From the NCBI RefSeq assembly GCF_010550245.1, contig NZ_JAAGLU010000005.1, positions 1-64,000 on the forward strand: a DNA stretch of 64,000 nucleotides, written 5' to 3'. Under the pieces are notes generated by a model that ran no database searches, had not been told where the DNA came from, and was given only the letters and a program-made list of their open reading frames with translations. Position 1 is the stretch's first letter. Each line of letters begins with the position of its first letter. Both the position numbers and the translations under genes were made by a program. The stretch is from Streptomyces sp. SID12501. Lineage in GTDB: Bacteria > Actinomycetota > Actinomycetes > Streptomycetales > Streptomycetaceae. Below are positions 52,238 through 61,046 of this stretch, in pieces.

Positions 52238-52831
52238 TCAGGCCGCGCGGGTGAGCAGGTGCTGGACGAGGGCGATCAGAGCCCTCGCCGAGGACGTCTG
52301 GTCCCGGGCGTCGCAGTAGACGACCGGGGTGTCGGGCAGCAGGTCGAGGGCCTCGCGGATCTCGTCCTCGTCGAACTCGCCGGCCAACGGGTCGAAGGTG
52401 TTGACGGCGATGGCGTACTCCAGGCCGTACTTCTCGACCAGGTCGATCACCGGAAACGTTTCAGCCAGCCGGGACGGATCGACCAGGAGCAGCGCTCCGA
52501 GCGCGCCGCGGGCCATGTCCTCCCACAGCTGCATGAAGCGCTGCTGACCGGGCGTACCGAACAGGTACAGCACCAGTTCGTCGCTCAGCGTGAGCCGGCC
52601 GAAGTCCAGCGCGACCGTGGTCGTCACCTTGTCCGGCGCGCCCTTCAGGTCGTCCACGTGTGCGGACGCCTGCGTCATCTTCTCCTCGGTGCGCAGCGGG
52701 GCGATCTCCGACAGCGAGCCGATGTACGTGGTCTTGCCCACGGCGAAGTGCCCTACGACAAGGATCTTCGCGGTGGTGGTGACCGCGTCTGAGACGTAGA
52801 TCGTCTCAGCCGTAGAGCGATTCGAGTCCAT
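52238..52831 (-). CDS. cvnD: conservon small GTPase CvnD
   Basis: This 197-aa Ras-like GTPase has P-loop GHFAVGKTTYIGSL, TTTVALDFGRL (switch I with the Thr), LYLFGTPGQQRF (switch II), and VNTFD in place of NKxD. It matches CvnD of Streptomyces conservons and is related to MglA-like regulators. It overlaps cvnC by 26 bp. ATG 52831 chosen at the family-length start. Confidence 0.93.
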   Translation of the reverse strand: MDSNRSTAETIYVSDAVTTTAKILVVGHFAVGKTTYIGSLSEIAPLRTEEKMTQASAHVDDLKGAPDKVTTTVALDFGRLTLSDELVLYLFGTPGQQRFMQLWEDMARGALGALLLVDPSRLAETFPVIDLVEKYGLEYAIAVNTFDPLAGEFDEDEIREALDLLPDTPVVYCDARDQTSSARALIALVQHLLTRAA

Positions 52832-53186
52832 GCAGCACCTTTTCGATGATTCCTCTGTCGACGGACTGGGCGCGTGGGGGCGCGGCACGGCGCAGGAGAT
52901 GACCCTGTTCGAATAAATCGGTCAGCAGGAGTCGGGCCACACCCACCGGCAGCGACAGGTGCGCGGCGACCTCCGCGACGGAGAGGTAGCCGCCGCCGCA
53001 CAGGTCCCAGATGGCCCGTACCTCGGGGCCGGCGCCGAGCGGCAGCTCCCGGTCGGGAGCCAGCGTGACCAGGGTGTGCAGGGACAGGTCATCGGCGGTC
53101 GGCAGCCGCCGCCCGCCCGTGATGACGTACGAGCGGACGAAGTCGCTGGTGACCGTGACCGGCGGTTCCTCGCCGTGCGCGTTCAT
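52806..53186 (-). CDS. cvnC: conservon DUF742 protein CvnC
   Basis: This 126-aa DUF742 protein has a winged-helix-like core: SFVRSYVITGGRR-like start (FVRSYVITGGRRLP), LSLHTLVTL, then YLSVAEVAAHLSLPVGVARLLLTDLFEQG and the closing ...EKVLHGLESLYG. It forms part of the CvnA-D membrane-associated signalling complex. The start overlaps cvnB by 4 bp. Confidence 0.92.
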   Translation of the reverse strand: MNAHGEEPPVTVTSDFVRSYVITGGRRLPTADDLSLHTLVTLAPDRELPLGAGPEVRAIWDLCGGGYLSVAEVAAHLSLPVGVARLLLTDLFEQGHLLRRAAPPRAQSVDRGIIEKVLHGLESLYG

Positions 53187-53584
53187 GCTTCCGCACCGGC
53201 GTTCTGACGCGGCGGGGTGGTCATCGCCTTGCCGAGCGCCCCCACCTGCTGCTGCATCCGGAACGACATGGCCTCCATGTCGACGTCCAGCGCTGCCGAC
53301 ACGGCGAGGTAGGCGCCGCTGCCCGCGGCTATGAGGAAGATCCAGCCGCCGTCGTACTCGATCAGCGTCTGCTTCCACAGACCGAGTCCGAAGCCCACGA
53401 AGGGGGCGACGGCCCGGCTGAGGGACTGCATCGAGCTCATCGCGGCGGCGTTGGTCTCCGCCGCGTCGCGGTCGATGTCACTGGACCGCTCCAGCAGGAG
53501 GCCGTCGGCCGAGACGAGGATCGCGTGACGGGCACCGCGCACCTGCAGCACGTCGTTCAGCACCCACGACAGATCGGGATTCAC
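53183..53584 (-). CDS. cvnB: conservon roadblock/LC7 protein CvnB
   Basis: This 133-aa roadblock/LC7 (MglB-like) protein contains DLSWVLNDVLQVRGARHAIL, SADGLLLERSSDIDRDAAET and ...AVSAALDVDMEAMSFRMQQ. It probably regulates the nucleotide state of CvnD. The GTG overlaps the cvnA stop (GTGA). Confidence 0.93.
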   Translation of the reverse strand: MNPDLSWVLNDVLQVRGARHAILVSADGLLLERSSDIDRDAAETNAAAMSSMQSLSRAVAPFVGFGLGLWKQTLIEYDGGWIFLIAAGSGAYLAVSAALDVDMEAMSFRMQQQVGALGKAMTTPPRQNAGAEA

Positions 53585-54780
53585 TGGTCCTGTGGTCCTT
53601 CCATGGTCGTCGTGTCCCGCCCGAGCAGCGTTCCGCGCTGGAACGCACCGATACGTGAGGCCGTCACCTCGTTGTGCAGTTCCGCCGGCTCCGGCGGCGG
53701 TGGCACCACCGCGACCGGGCTGCCGCGCCGCCGCCGCTTGGGCAGGCCGCCGGCCGTCGTCCCGATCGGACGCTGCGGTCCGCCGGGCGTGGCCACCGGG
53801 GTCAGCCGTTGCGGGGCGACCGGAACCTCGGCCCGGGGTTCGGCCTTGTCGGCCCCGCCCTCGGGCTCGGGAACGTCCGTCGTCAACAGGTTCTCTGGCA
53901 AGAGAATCACCGCCCGTACGCCGCCGTAGGGGGACACCGAATCGACCGAGACCTTGAAGCCGTACCGGGTGGCGAGCATCCCGGACACGGCGAAGCCGAA
54001 CTTCGGCGGGTCGCCGAGGCTCGTGATGTCGACCGGTGCCTGCGGGGAGAGCAGCACGGAGGCCCGCGCCTTCTCCTCCGTGTTCATGCCGAGTCCGGCG
54101 TCGTCGACGATCAGGCAGACACCGGTGGGTACGGCCTGGATGTTGATGTCGACGCGGGTGCCGGGCGCGCTGTAGTTGGTGGCGTTGGCCAGCAGTTCGG
54201 CGAGGACCACCGCGATGGGCTCGACGGCCCGGCTGGCCACGGTGACGTTCACCTGGGTGTTGATGGTGACGCGGTCGAAGTGCTTGATGCGGCCCTGGGC
54301 GCTGCGGGCTACGTCGAACACGGAGGCGGTGGTCTCGCGCCGGCCGAGCCAGCCGCCGCACAGCACGGCGATGCCCTGTGCTCGCCGGCCGAACTGGCTG
54401 TTGGTGTGGTCGATCATCATCAGGTCGCCGAGGACCTGTTCGTCGTCGCCGTAGCGGCGCTGCGACTTCTCGATGATGAGCTGCTGTTCGTCGGCGAGTA
54501 CCTGCAGCGTCCGCATCGCGGACTTCAGGACGGCCTTGGTGTCCTCCTCCGCGTCCTTGCGCACCGCCGCCAGATCGCCCGCGTGCTGTGCGTTCAGTTG
54601 GGTGTATTCCGCATAGAGGCGGTCGCGCTCACTCTGTGCGGCTTCACGGACGCTCTGCAGGTCGTTGTTCTTCCTGCGGAGCGCCATGTTGGTTCTCCGG
54701 GCCCGCATCACTGCGACAACCGCAGCGACCAGGACCACGAGCAAGATCCACAGCAGTGGATCCTGGATCAATGACGTCAT
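53581..54780 (-). CDS. cvnA: conservon sensor-kinase-like ATPase CvnA
   Basis: This 399-aa protein is a histidine-kinase-like sensor. One N-terminal membrane helix (LLWILLVVLVAAVVAVM) is followed by a coiled coil (~30-95). The HATPase domain has LAELLANATNYSAP (N box), VDDAGLGMN (G1) and KFGFAVSGMLATRYG (G2). No canonical phospho-His box is seen, as usual for nitrate-sensor-like CvnA. The tail is Pro-rich and probably unstructured. First gene of the cvnABCDE operon. Confidence 0.93.
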   Translation of the reverse strand: MTSLIQDPLLWILLVVLVAAVVAVMRARRTNMALRRKNNDLQSVREAAQSERDRLYAEYTQLNAQHAGDLAAVRKDAEEDTKAVLKSAMRTLQVLADEQQLIIEKSQRRYGDDEQVLGDLMMIDHTNSQFGRRAQGIAVLCGGWLGRRETTASVFDVARSAQGRIKHFDRVTINTQVNVTVASRAVEPIAVVLAELLANATNYSAPGTRVDINIQAVPTGVCLIVDDAGLGMNTEEKARASVLLSPQAPVDITSLGDPPKFGFAVSGMLATRYGFKVSVDSVSPYGGVRAVILLPENLLTTDVPEPEGGADKAEPRAEVPVAPQRLTPVATPGGPQRPIGTTAGGLPKRRRRGSPVAVVPPPPEPAELHNEVTASRIGAFQRGTLLGRDTTTMEGPQDQ

Positions 54781-55126
54781 GAGACTCTCTTCAAGTCGCC
54801 TTGCGACAGGAGCAGTTGCAGTCCGACGGGGCCTGGCCTTGAACTCGGGCCTCGCCCGGTGGCGTACCTTACCGGCGGACCGATTCAGCCACTCCTTCGC
54901 ATGGGGACCGTAGAGACTGCCCCCGTGCGCATGGCGCGCCTCAGCCTACTGAAAGTGCGATGATCTTAGCAGTCAAAAGAGCGTCAAAAAGGTTCCGCTT
55001 AGGCTTACTTGGAGACCTTCACAAGATTCACGTACGGGTCCAAGAGAGTTATGGACCCGATACCGTCCGGACGCGCGAAGGCCCGCTCCCCCTGTTCTCC
55101 GGGGAGCGGGCCTTCTGCGCGGACGC
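54781..55126. other. upstream region of the cvn operon
   Basis: About 346 bases with no gene. They include an AT-rich patch (54955-55020) where the cvn promoter may lie and the terminator of the DUF2087 gene (55077-55115). No palindromic operator is obvious. Confidence 0.45.
55077..55115 (-). terminator. hairpin after the DUF2087-like gene
   Basis: A 15-bp perfect stem GAAGGCCCGCTCCCC/GGGGAGCGGGCCTTC with a 9-nt loop lies 12 bp past the stop codon. It is also suited to stop transcription in the other direction. Confidence 0.88.
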
Positions 55127-55465
55127 TCAGGCGGCGTCGGCCGCGGCGCCGAAGTCGGCCTCGGCGGGCCGCCAGTAGACGCCGCCGTTGCGCCGCAGGT
55201 GGCTCAGGTCCACCAGATGCCGACGCAGCGTCACATGGTCGATACGGCTCGCGCCCTCGCACCACACCCGCAGCCGCTCGTCGACGAGCCGCTCCGCGTA
55301 CTCGATCCCGGGCTCGAAGGTCTCGTCGGCGATGTGCTGGAGCACGATCAGCCTCCGGCTCCAGCGGGCGGGCAGCCGCACGAGCCGGCCGTCCTCCCGT
55401 ACGAAGGTCCGCAACACGTTCTCGATCTGCTGCCGCTCGTTCTGCTCGGCTTGGTCGGATGCCAT
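55127..55465 (-). CDS. DUF2087-type small protein
   Basis: This 112-aa cytoplasmic protein shows the DUF2087 pattern: ENVLRTFVREDGRLVRLPARWSRRLIVLQ near the N-terminus, FEPGIEYAERLVDERL in the middle, and HVTLRRHLVDLSHLRRNGGVYWR near the end. DUF2087 domains often accompany HTH regulators; here it stands alone. Function unknown. Single gene with its own terminator. Confidence 0.85.
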   Translation of the reverse strand: MASDQAEQNERQQIENVLRTFVREDGRLVRLPARWSRRLIVLQHIADETFEPGIEYAERLVDERLRVWCEGASRIDHVTLRRHLVDLSHLRRNGGVYWRPAEADFGAAADAA

Positions 55466-55648
55466 GTCCGCGAGGCTAACCCGTGCGCGAGCGGCCTCCC
55501 ACCACTTTTCCCGTCACCTTCTCCCTGACCGCGCTTCGAAAAGGGTGACGCCCGGCCGCACGCCGTTACCAGGCGTGAGCGGGCGCGTTGTAGGGGAAGT
55601 GCGGGCGCGAGTCGAGTGCCCGCACTCATCGAACAAAAGGAGAACGTG

Positions 55649-55930
55649 ATGTCTCGCATCGCGAAGGTAGCCGTCGCCGCTCTCGGCACCGGTGCCGTGA
55701 TGCTCGGCGGTGCCGGCATGGCCACGGCCGACGCGGGCGCCATGGGCGAGGCCGTCGGTTCGCCCGGCGTCCTGTCCGGCAACGTCCTGCAGGTCCCGGT
55801 CCACGTGCCCGTCAACGTGTGCGGCAACTCGGTCAGCGTGATCGGTCTGCTGAACCCGGCCTTCGGCAACACCTGCGTCAACGGCGTCGACACCCCGGGC
55901 AACCCCGGCCCCGGCGGCTACGGCAACTGA
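55649..55930 (+). CDS. chpG: short chaplin (ChpG-like)
   Basis: This 93-aa secreted protein has a Sec signal (SRIAKVAVAALGTGAVMLGGAG, cleavage near MATADA) and one chaplin domain: GSPGVLSGNVLQVPVHVPVNVCGNSVSVIGLLNPAFGNTCVN with two Cys. Chaplins assemble into amyloid-like rodlets that coat aerial hyphae. A Gly/Pro/Asn tail (TPGNPGPGGYGN) follows the domain. The chpG name rests on recalled synteny with the tyrosinase pair. AAAAGGAG precedes the ATG. Confidence 0.88.
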   Translation: MSRIAKVAVAALGTGAVMLGGAGMATADAGAMGEAVGSPGVLSGNVLQVPVHVPVNVCGNSVSVIGLLNPAFGNTCVNGVDTPGNPGPGGYGN

Positions 55931-55950
55931 TCTGCCGCAAGCAAGCACCG

Positions 55951-55985
55951 GAAGAGCCCCGACGGTCCCACCGTCGGGGCTCTTC
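55951..55985 (+). terminator. hairpin after the chaplin gene
   Basis: A 15-bp stem GAAGAGCCCCGACGG/CCGTCGGGGCTCTTC with a 5-nt loop lies 20 bp past the chaplin stop and also faces the tyrosinase gene convergently. Confidence 0.88.
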
Positions 55986-56017
55986 CATGCCCGCACCTCG
56001 TTACACGCAGCTCCTCG

Positions 56018-56887
56018 CTACGCGTAGCGGTAGAGGTCGCTGTGGTCCTCCAGCTGGTCCGGTGTCAGGTCCCACGGCGGCAGCGACTCGTGCCGGGCGA
56101 CGACCCGGCCGCGCTGCGCGTCGCCGAGCCGCGGCGGACGGTCGGGCAGATAGCGGGCGCCGGCGCCGTGCCGTTGCTGCCAGCGCGACCAGCACAGGTC
56201 GACGAAGGCGTGGTGCAGCCAGAAGACGGGGTCGTTGACGGAGGCACCGCCGACCATGTGCCCGCCGACCCAGCGGTGGACGCGGTTGTGGTTGCGCCAC
56301 GAGGCTGCGCCCCGCCCGCTTCCCCACCCTTCGAGTCTGTTGCGGAACCCCCTCGCGGACGTCGAGTTCCACGGCGACACGTCGTAGACGGGATCGTCGA
56401 GGGCCGAGTCCAGGTCCTGCCGGGTCGGCAGCGTGAGCGGCTCGCGGGCACGGCCGAGGTCCCGGGTGAGGAACTCGCCGTCGGTCACGCTCTCCTTGAT
56501 GGTCCAGTCACCGTGGTCGTAGGCGAAGGGCCCGGTCATCACCCGCTGGTCGAAGGAGCGCCCGGTGCCACCGAGCAGGTCCTCGCTCCAGGGCACGCCG
56601 GCCGCCGTACGGTCCCGGGTCCAGTCCCAGTACGGCAGCGTCACCGACGGGTCCGCGCGCTGCAGTGCCTGCTCCAGGTCCAGCAGGAACTGCCGGTGCC
56701 AGGGCAGGAAGGACGGCGCCATGTGGGCCGTACGCAGCCCCTTCTCGCCGTCGGAGACGTAGTACTCGATGTGCGTGCGCACGAACTCGTCGTACTCGCC
56801 CCGCCGTTTGACCTCCATCAGCGCCCCGACGAACCGCCGCCGCTCGGAACGCGTCAGCGTGCTGACGTCCTTACGCGTGTACGCCAC
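56018..56887 (-). CDS. melD2: tyrosinase (type-3 copper), MelC2/MelD2-like
   Basis: This 289-aa enzyme oxidises phenols to quinones. CuA ligands are in EFVRTHIEYY, TAHMAPSFLPWHRQFLLDLE and CuB ligands in WRNHNRVHRWVGGHM and PVFWLHHAFVDLCWSRWQ. It has no signal peptide; like MelC2 it is exported and copper-loaded with its helper protein. The GTG start lies inside the 3' end of the helper gene (17-bp overlap). The position beside a chaplin recalls the second S. coelicolor tyrosinase, MelD2. Confidence 0.92.
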   Translation of the reverse strand: MAYTRKDVSTLTRSERRRFVGALMEVKRRGEYDEFVRTHIEYYVSDGEKGLRTAHMAPSFLPWHRQFLLDLEQALQRADPSVTLPYWDWTRDRTAAGVPWSEDLLGGTGRSFDQRVMTGPFAYDHGDWTIKESVTDGEFLTRDLGRAREPLTLPTRQDLDSALDDPVYDVSPWNSTSARGFRNRLEGWGSGRGAASWRNHNRVHRWVGGHMVGGASVNDPVFWLHHAFVDLCWSRWQQRHGAGARYLPDRPPRLGDAQRGRVVARHESLPPWDLTPDQLEDHSDLYRYA

Positions 56888-57347
56888 GATCGCCCTCTCC
56901 CCCGCCGTCGACCGTCAGCCGCCGCCCGGGCCCCAGCTCGTCGACGGCCGCGCGGGCCGCCTCCAGGGCCGTGGGGTACGAGCGGTAGTGGTCGACCATG
57001 CTCAGATACGTCCCGTCCGCGCGCCGCATCAGATGCAGTGGCCGCCCGTCCACGGTGACGTGCCACCGCCCGTCGCCAGGGGCGCGCATGGCCTGCGCCA
57101 TGTGGTCGAGGTGATCCGTGTGCCCGGCGTCGGTCTTCATGCCGCGCAGCCGACGGCCCCGGTATGTCTCGTCGAAGGTCGTCGCCTCGTCGCCCTCCCG
57201 GTCGTGCCGGGGCCACGCCGCGGCGACGACCGGGACGACCGCCAGGGCGAGGGCCGACACACACAGGGCACGCAGCGCGTCCCGCCGCGTGCCGGAACAG
57301 GCACGGGGACCTTCCGGTCCCCGCGGCATTCTGCTGACGAACAACAC
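56871..57347 (-). CDS. melD1: tyrosinase copper chaperone, MelC1/MelD1-like
   Basis: This 158-aa exported helper delivers copper and the Tat signal for tyrosinase. A basic N-terminus with RR (GTRRDALRALCVSALALAV) leads into a hydrophobic segment. The MelC1 core reads DETYRGRRLRGMKT, LHLMRRADGTYLSMVDHYRSYPTALEAARAAVDELG, with the His/Met residues for copper. The start could be GTG 57347 or ATG 57329. Confidence 0.88.
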   Translation of the reverse strand: MLFVSRMPRGPEGPRACSGTRRDALRALCVSALALAVVPVVAAAWPRHDREGDEATTFDETYRGRRLRGMKTDAGHTDHLDHMAQAMRAPGDGRWHVTVDGRPLHLMRRADGTYLSMVDHYRSYPTALEAARAAVDELGPGRRLTVDGGGEGDRGVHA

Positions 57348-57472
57348 TCTCTCCCCATCTCCTCGTTCGGTTCGTTCGGTTCGTTCAGGAACGGCGACCG
57401 CCCGGCGACCGGGCCCGGGTGTCAACCCCGGGCCCAGAGGGTCCAGTTCGTCAGGTCTCGCGACTACCCGGA

Positions 57473-57982
57473 CTACAGCGAGCCGAGCCCCAGGAAGCCC
57501 GTGGGGGCCGTCTGCAGCAGCGGGGTGAGCACGGCGGCCTGCGGCTCCTTGAGCGTCGGCAGGCCGAACACCTCGGGGTTCGACGCGGTCATGGGGGTGT
57601 CCACGGACAGGCCGGGGGTCAGGGTCCGCAGATCGGCCGCGGGGAGGCTGACGCCGGCCTCGTCGAAGCCCTTCCCGAGCACCTGCGGCAGCGGTGTCTG
57701 CGCCGACAGACCGGGCAGCGCGGCACCCATCGGCACCTGCGGCAGCGCGCTGTCCGGGATCATCCGCCCCTCCACGTACCGCGGTCCCTCGGGCACGCCC
57801 GGCGTCAGCAGCGGCAGTTCACCGCCGACCTTGGGCAGGCTCATGTTGAGGGACTTCTCGACGCCGTCCAGCGGTACGGGTACGGGGACCGTGCCGGCCG
57901 CGACGGCGGGGGCCGCGGAGCCCACCGCCGCCGCCACGCCGGTGAGGACAGCGGCGGCAAGAATTCGGGTGGTCGACTTCAT
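57473..57982 (-). CDS. secreted protein of unknown function
   Basis: This 169-aa protein has a Sec signal (KSTTRILAAAVLTGVAAAVGSAAPAVAA). The mature part is low in charge and rich in Pro, Leu, Gly and Val (for example VPVPVPLDGVEKSLNMSLPK), with no Cys. It resembles surface-associated proteins found beside chaplins but no family is recognised. AAGGA lies about 10 bp before the ATG. Probably co-regulated with aerial-growth genes. Confidence 0.75.
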   Translation of the reverse strand: MKSTTRILAAAVLTGVAAAVGSAAPAVAAGTVPVPVPLDGVEKSLNMSLPKVGGELPLLTPGVPEGPRYVEGRMIPDSALPQVPMGAALPGLSAQTPLPQVLGKGFDEAGVSLPAADLRTLTPGLSVDTPMTASNPEVFGLPTLKEPQAAVLTPLLQTAPTGFLGLGSL

Positions 57983-58195
57983 GACAGTTACGGTCCTTTT
58001 CAGGAATCGGGGGGTGTGCGTCCGTATCGCGTAACGATCCTGGGAACCGCATCAGCTGCAGATTCCCCCGTCCGGCGCATTAGTCGTCCGATCGGCCCGG
58101 AAGGGCAACCCGGAAGAGCGGCCCGGCCCGGACGGCCGACCCGCCCGTCCGGGCCCCGGACCTCACCGCTCGCCCCGCGGCCGTCGGCTCGGCCG

Positions 58196-58690
58196 TCAGC
58201 GCAGGCTGCGGGCCGGGAGGATGACGTGGGCAGCGGCGGTCAGGGTCTCCTCGGCACCCGCGAAGACGGCCAGCGCCTCCGGCTCGATCGGCTTGCCGGG
58301 CTGGGCCTCGGGCCAGGCGCGAGTGGTGAACACCAGGTAGGCGAAGCCCCGTTCGGCGACCGCGGTGAGCCACTCCGGGGGCGGGGTGCACTGGGCGTTG
58401 AGCTGCGGCATGTTGAGGACGGCCGAACCGGCCTCGACCAGCAGGCTGACCGGCAGGCTCGGGCGGGTGGAGCCGTCGACGATGTCGCCGCCGACCGGCA
58501 GACCGGTGTTGGCGAGGAGCTGCTCGACGGCGACGGCCGAGGCCTCCGGGCCGCCCTCGCCGTCCCCGAGGGAGTAGGCGAGGAGGTAGGGCATGTCGCC
58601 GTCGGGGGCCTCACCGCTCCAGGCCATCACGACGAGCGTGCCCAGGTCGGCGATGCGGAAAGGGCGCGTTTCGCTTGAGGTTGAGGTCAC
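58196..58690 (-). CDS. uncharacterised cytoplasmic protein (DUF5949-like)
   Basis: This 164-aa protein has no signal peptide. It alternates strands and helices (FRIADLGTLVVMAWSGEAP, PYLLAYSLGDGEGGPE, VLNMPQLNAQCTPPPEWL, FAYLVFTTRAW). The sequence resembles Streptomyces DUF5949 proteins; this is from memory. It starts with GTG 58690. Function unknown. Confidence 0.7.
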   Translation of the reverse strand: MTSTSSETRPFRIADLGTLVVMAWSGEAPDGDMPYLLAYSLGDGEGGPEASAVAVEQLLANTGLPVGGDIVDGSTRPSLPVSLLVEAGSAVLNMPQLNAQCTPPPEWLTAVAERGFAYLVFTTRAWPEAQPGKPIEPEALAVFAGAEETLTAAAHVILPARSLR

Positions 58691-58797
58691 CGCGGAACCT
58701 TATCGACGGGATTCGGGGCGGCCGGCCGCATTCTCACTCGACCGGGGGATTTCCCGCCGGTATCCACACGAAAGAGGGACGGGACTCGAACAACGCG

Positions 58798-58830
58798 AAG
58801 GACCGATTCCGCCGTGCGGAATCGGTCCTT
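58798..58830 (-). terminator. hairpin after the small secreted protein gene
   Basis: A 15-bp stem AAGGACCGATTCCGC/GCGGAATCGGTCCTT with a 3-nt loop lies 13 bp past the stop at 58843 and may act in both directions. Confidence 0.88.
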
Positions 58831-58842
58831 TCGACAACCGTG

Positions 58843-59133
58843 TCAGCCCTGGAGGGGGAGTCCGCCGAGCAGCCCGCCGGTCGAGTTGAGGGCGGTCGTC
58901 GCGCCCTTCACCGTGCTGAGCGCCGAATCCTTGTTCTCGGTGTCGAGCGCGTTCGACTGGTGCTGGAGCGGCTGCACCTGGTCCAGGTCGAGGGGGCCCT
59001 TGGTGAGCGTGTTGACGGCGCCGTTGAGGCTGGTGGGCGTGAGGTCGGCGGTGTCGTAGGCGAACGCGGGCGCGGCGGCTCCGGCGATGACCAGGGACCC
59101 GGCAACAACAGCGGCAGCCTTCAGGGACTTCAT
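58843..59133 (-). CDS. small secreted protein
   Basis: This 96-aa protein has a Sec signal (KSLKAAAVVAGSLVIAGAAAPAFAYD). The mature ~70 aa are polar and Leu/Thr/Gln-rich (TPTSLNGAVNTLTKGPLDLD, STGGLLGGLPLQG) and lack Cys. The motif GPLDLD recurs as GPLDIK in the secreted protein encoded at 59367, suggesting a shared family. AAAGGAA precedes the ATG. Confidence 0.75.
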   Translation of the reverse strand: MKSLKAAAVVAGSLVIAGAAAPAFAYDTADLTPTSLNGAVNTLTKGPLDLDQVQPLQHQSNALDTENKDSALSTVKGATTALNSTGGLLGGLPLQG

Positions 59134-59366
59134 CGTGTTCCTTTCTTCGGCAACTCATGTCACCAGAGGGAATTCTGTCGCCGTGCCTAACGAGCCCCGG
59201 TCGCGACGGAAACCCTGTACGCAGAAATTTCTGCGGCGCAGACGATTTCGGAACACGGAATGCGTCTCAAAGGATTGACGCACAAGCGAAATTGACGCAC
59301 GGGAAAAAGTACGGCCGCCGTGCCGACCGGGTGGGGTCGGCACAACGACCGGGAGAGCTTCCCTAA

Positions 59367-60152
59367 CTAACGGGCCGGCAGCGGGAGGGGCGGTACCGGG
59401 ACCGGCAGCGGCGGCACCGCTGCCGGCAGCTTCGGCAGCGGCGGCAGACCCGCCAGGTCCGGCGCCGGCAGCCCGCCACCGAGCAGGGTGGCGGCGACGA
59501 AACCGACGAGGCTCGTCAACACGCCGGTGACGGCCGGGACGACGTTCGCGACATCCCCGGACGTGACCGCCGTGAGCAGCGTGTCGACCGACTTCTGCAG
59601 CGCGGCGAGCGCGTCGCCCTTGATGTCGAGAGGCCCCTTGGCCGGCTTGCCCGCCTTGCCGTCCTTGAGGCTCAGCGGGAGAGCGGGCGCGGGCGGCAGC
59701 GCGGGCACCGCCGGGAGAGCCGGGGTCGTCGGCAGCGCGGGGGTGGTGGGGAGTGCCGGAGCGGTCGGGAGCGCGGGAGCCGCCGGGACCTCCGGTGTCA
59801 CCGGCAACGCCACCGGCGGAGTGGCCGGGGCCGCCGCCGTGGCCGCTGCGATGGCCGACTTCACGGTGTCGGCCAGCTTCGTCGCCTCGTCCAGCGGCAG
59901 CTGACCGTTGTCCGCCTTGAGTACGGCGCCCAGCAGATCGGTGACGGGTTTCAGTACGCCGCCCAGGTCGCCCAGCGACTTCACCTGTGCGAGGAGCGCG
60001 TCGGCGTTGGGTACGGGCGCCCGTGAAGCCGAGTGGCCGCGCTCGCGGGCCGCGTCGCCGTCCGCCGCCAGGGCGGCCGGTGCGCCTATGCCGAGCAGAA
60101 GGGTGGCGCAGAGCGCGGTGGACGCGAGACGCCGTGCGGGCAGAGCACGCAT
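59367..60152 (-). CDS. secreted Ala/Pro/Leu-rich protein
   Basis: This 261-aa protein has a Sec signal (RRLASTALCATLLLGIGAPAALAADG). The mature protein has a helical part (DALLAQVKSLGDLGGVLKPV), a run of about six PALPTTPALPT-type hexapeptides (~125-160), then KGPLDIKGDALAALQKSVDTLL and a Pro-rich end. No Cys and no known domain. Looks like a surface or wall-associated spacer protein. AAAGGAAA precedes the ATG. Confidence 0.75.
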   Translation of the reverse strand: MRALPARRLASTALCATLLLGIGAPAALAADGDAARERGHSASRAPVPNADALLAQVKSLGDLGGVLKPVTDLLGAVLKADNGQLPLDEATKLADTVKSAIAAATAAAPATPPVALPVTPEVPAAPALPTAPALPTTPALPTTPALPAVPALPPAPALPLSLKDGKAGKPAKGPLDIKGDALAALQKSVDTLLTAVTSGDVANVVPAVTGVLTSLVGFVAATLLGGGLPAPDLAGLPPLPKLPAAVPPLPVPVPPLPLPAR

Positions 60153-60448
60153 GGAGGTTTCCTTTCGGTGGTTCGGTGGTTCGGTGATCCGTGTCGGACC
60201 ATGTCGGACCGTGTGTCCGCTGTCGGATCCACCGTCAGATCCACCGTTGCCGCCTGCAACCGGTCACGCGCGCAAAGTGACGGCCCGTCGGCCGCGTCCC
60301 GTACGTCATCGCTGGTGAGGGCCTGTATCGAGGCCCACTCGGCGAGTTGGCCGTCCGGCCCGCCATTCGGGGCAAACGCCGGAAAAGCGAACCGGCCGCC
60401 CTCCCTGGAAAGGAGAGCGGCCGGCAGAAGGGTCAGCGTCGACTGATG

Positions 60449-60688
60449 TCAGTCGTTGACGCAGGTGTTGCCGAACGCCGGGTTCAGCAGACCGATGACG
60501 TTGACAGTGTTGCCGCAGACGTTGACCGGAACGTGGACCGGAACCTGCAGGACGTTGCCCGACAGGACGCCCGGGGAGTGGGCAGCGGCGCCGTGCGCGT
60601 CGCTGTCGGCGGCGGCGACACCGGCGGTACCCGCCACGGCGGCGACGGCAACGGTGGAAAGGGCAAGGCCCTTCGCGATACGCGACAT
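60449..60688 (-). CDS. chpF: short chaplin (ChpF-like)
   Basis: This 79-aa preprotein has a Sec signal (SRIAKGLALSTVAVAAVAGTAG, cleavage near AAADSD) and one chaplin domain (SPGVLSGNVLQVPVHVPVNV, CGNTVNVIGLLNPAFGNTCVN) ending right after the second Cys. Nearly identical in the domain to the chaplin at 55649. GGAG lies before the ATG. The name is by recalled synteny. Confidence 0.88.
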   Translation of the reverse strand: MSRIAKGLALSTVAVAAVAGTAGVAAADSDAHGAAAHSPGVLSGNVLQVPVHVPVNVCGNTVNVIGLLNPAFGNTCVND

Positions 60689-61046
60689 GGAGAAGTGCTC
60701 CTTGGAAGTTGTCACAAACATCCGGGCGGGGATGCCCGGCGCTGTGTCAACGCGTGGCACGCGCCCGGGTTGTGCCGCCAATGGGGTGATCTCTCGAATC
60801 GCTCGGCTGCACGATTACGACACAGTTGACATGAATCACCAATAAATACGCATAGCGGCTAGAGTGACCCACCTTCTGTCAGCCGCCCCGGAGCCGCCCA
60901 AAGGTCGACCGCCACCTCGAATCCGTCGCGCGAAACAGTCCGGGTGCGCCTGCGGCACACAGGCGATCTCCAGATTTTCCGTCCATCGGTCCACAACCCC
61001 TTTCCTCACTCTTTCCCGACTTTTTCCCGAAAGGGCAACGCCGGTC
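60689..61046. other. divergent promoter region, chaplin / DUF3344-like gene
   Basis: About 358 bases without a gene. A TTGACA at 60826-60831 followed after 18 bp by GCATAG could be a plus-strand promoter. The rest is unremarkable. Confidence 0.4.
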
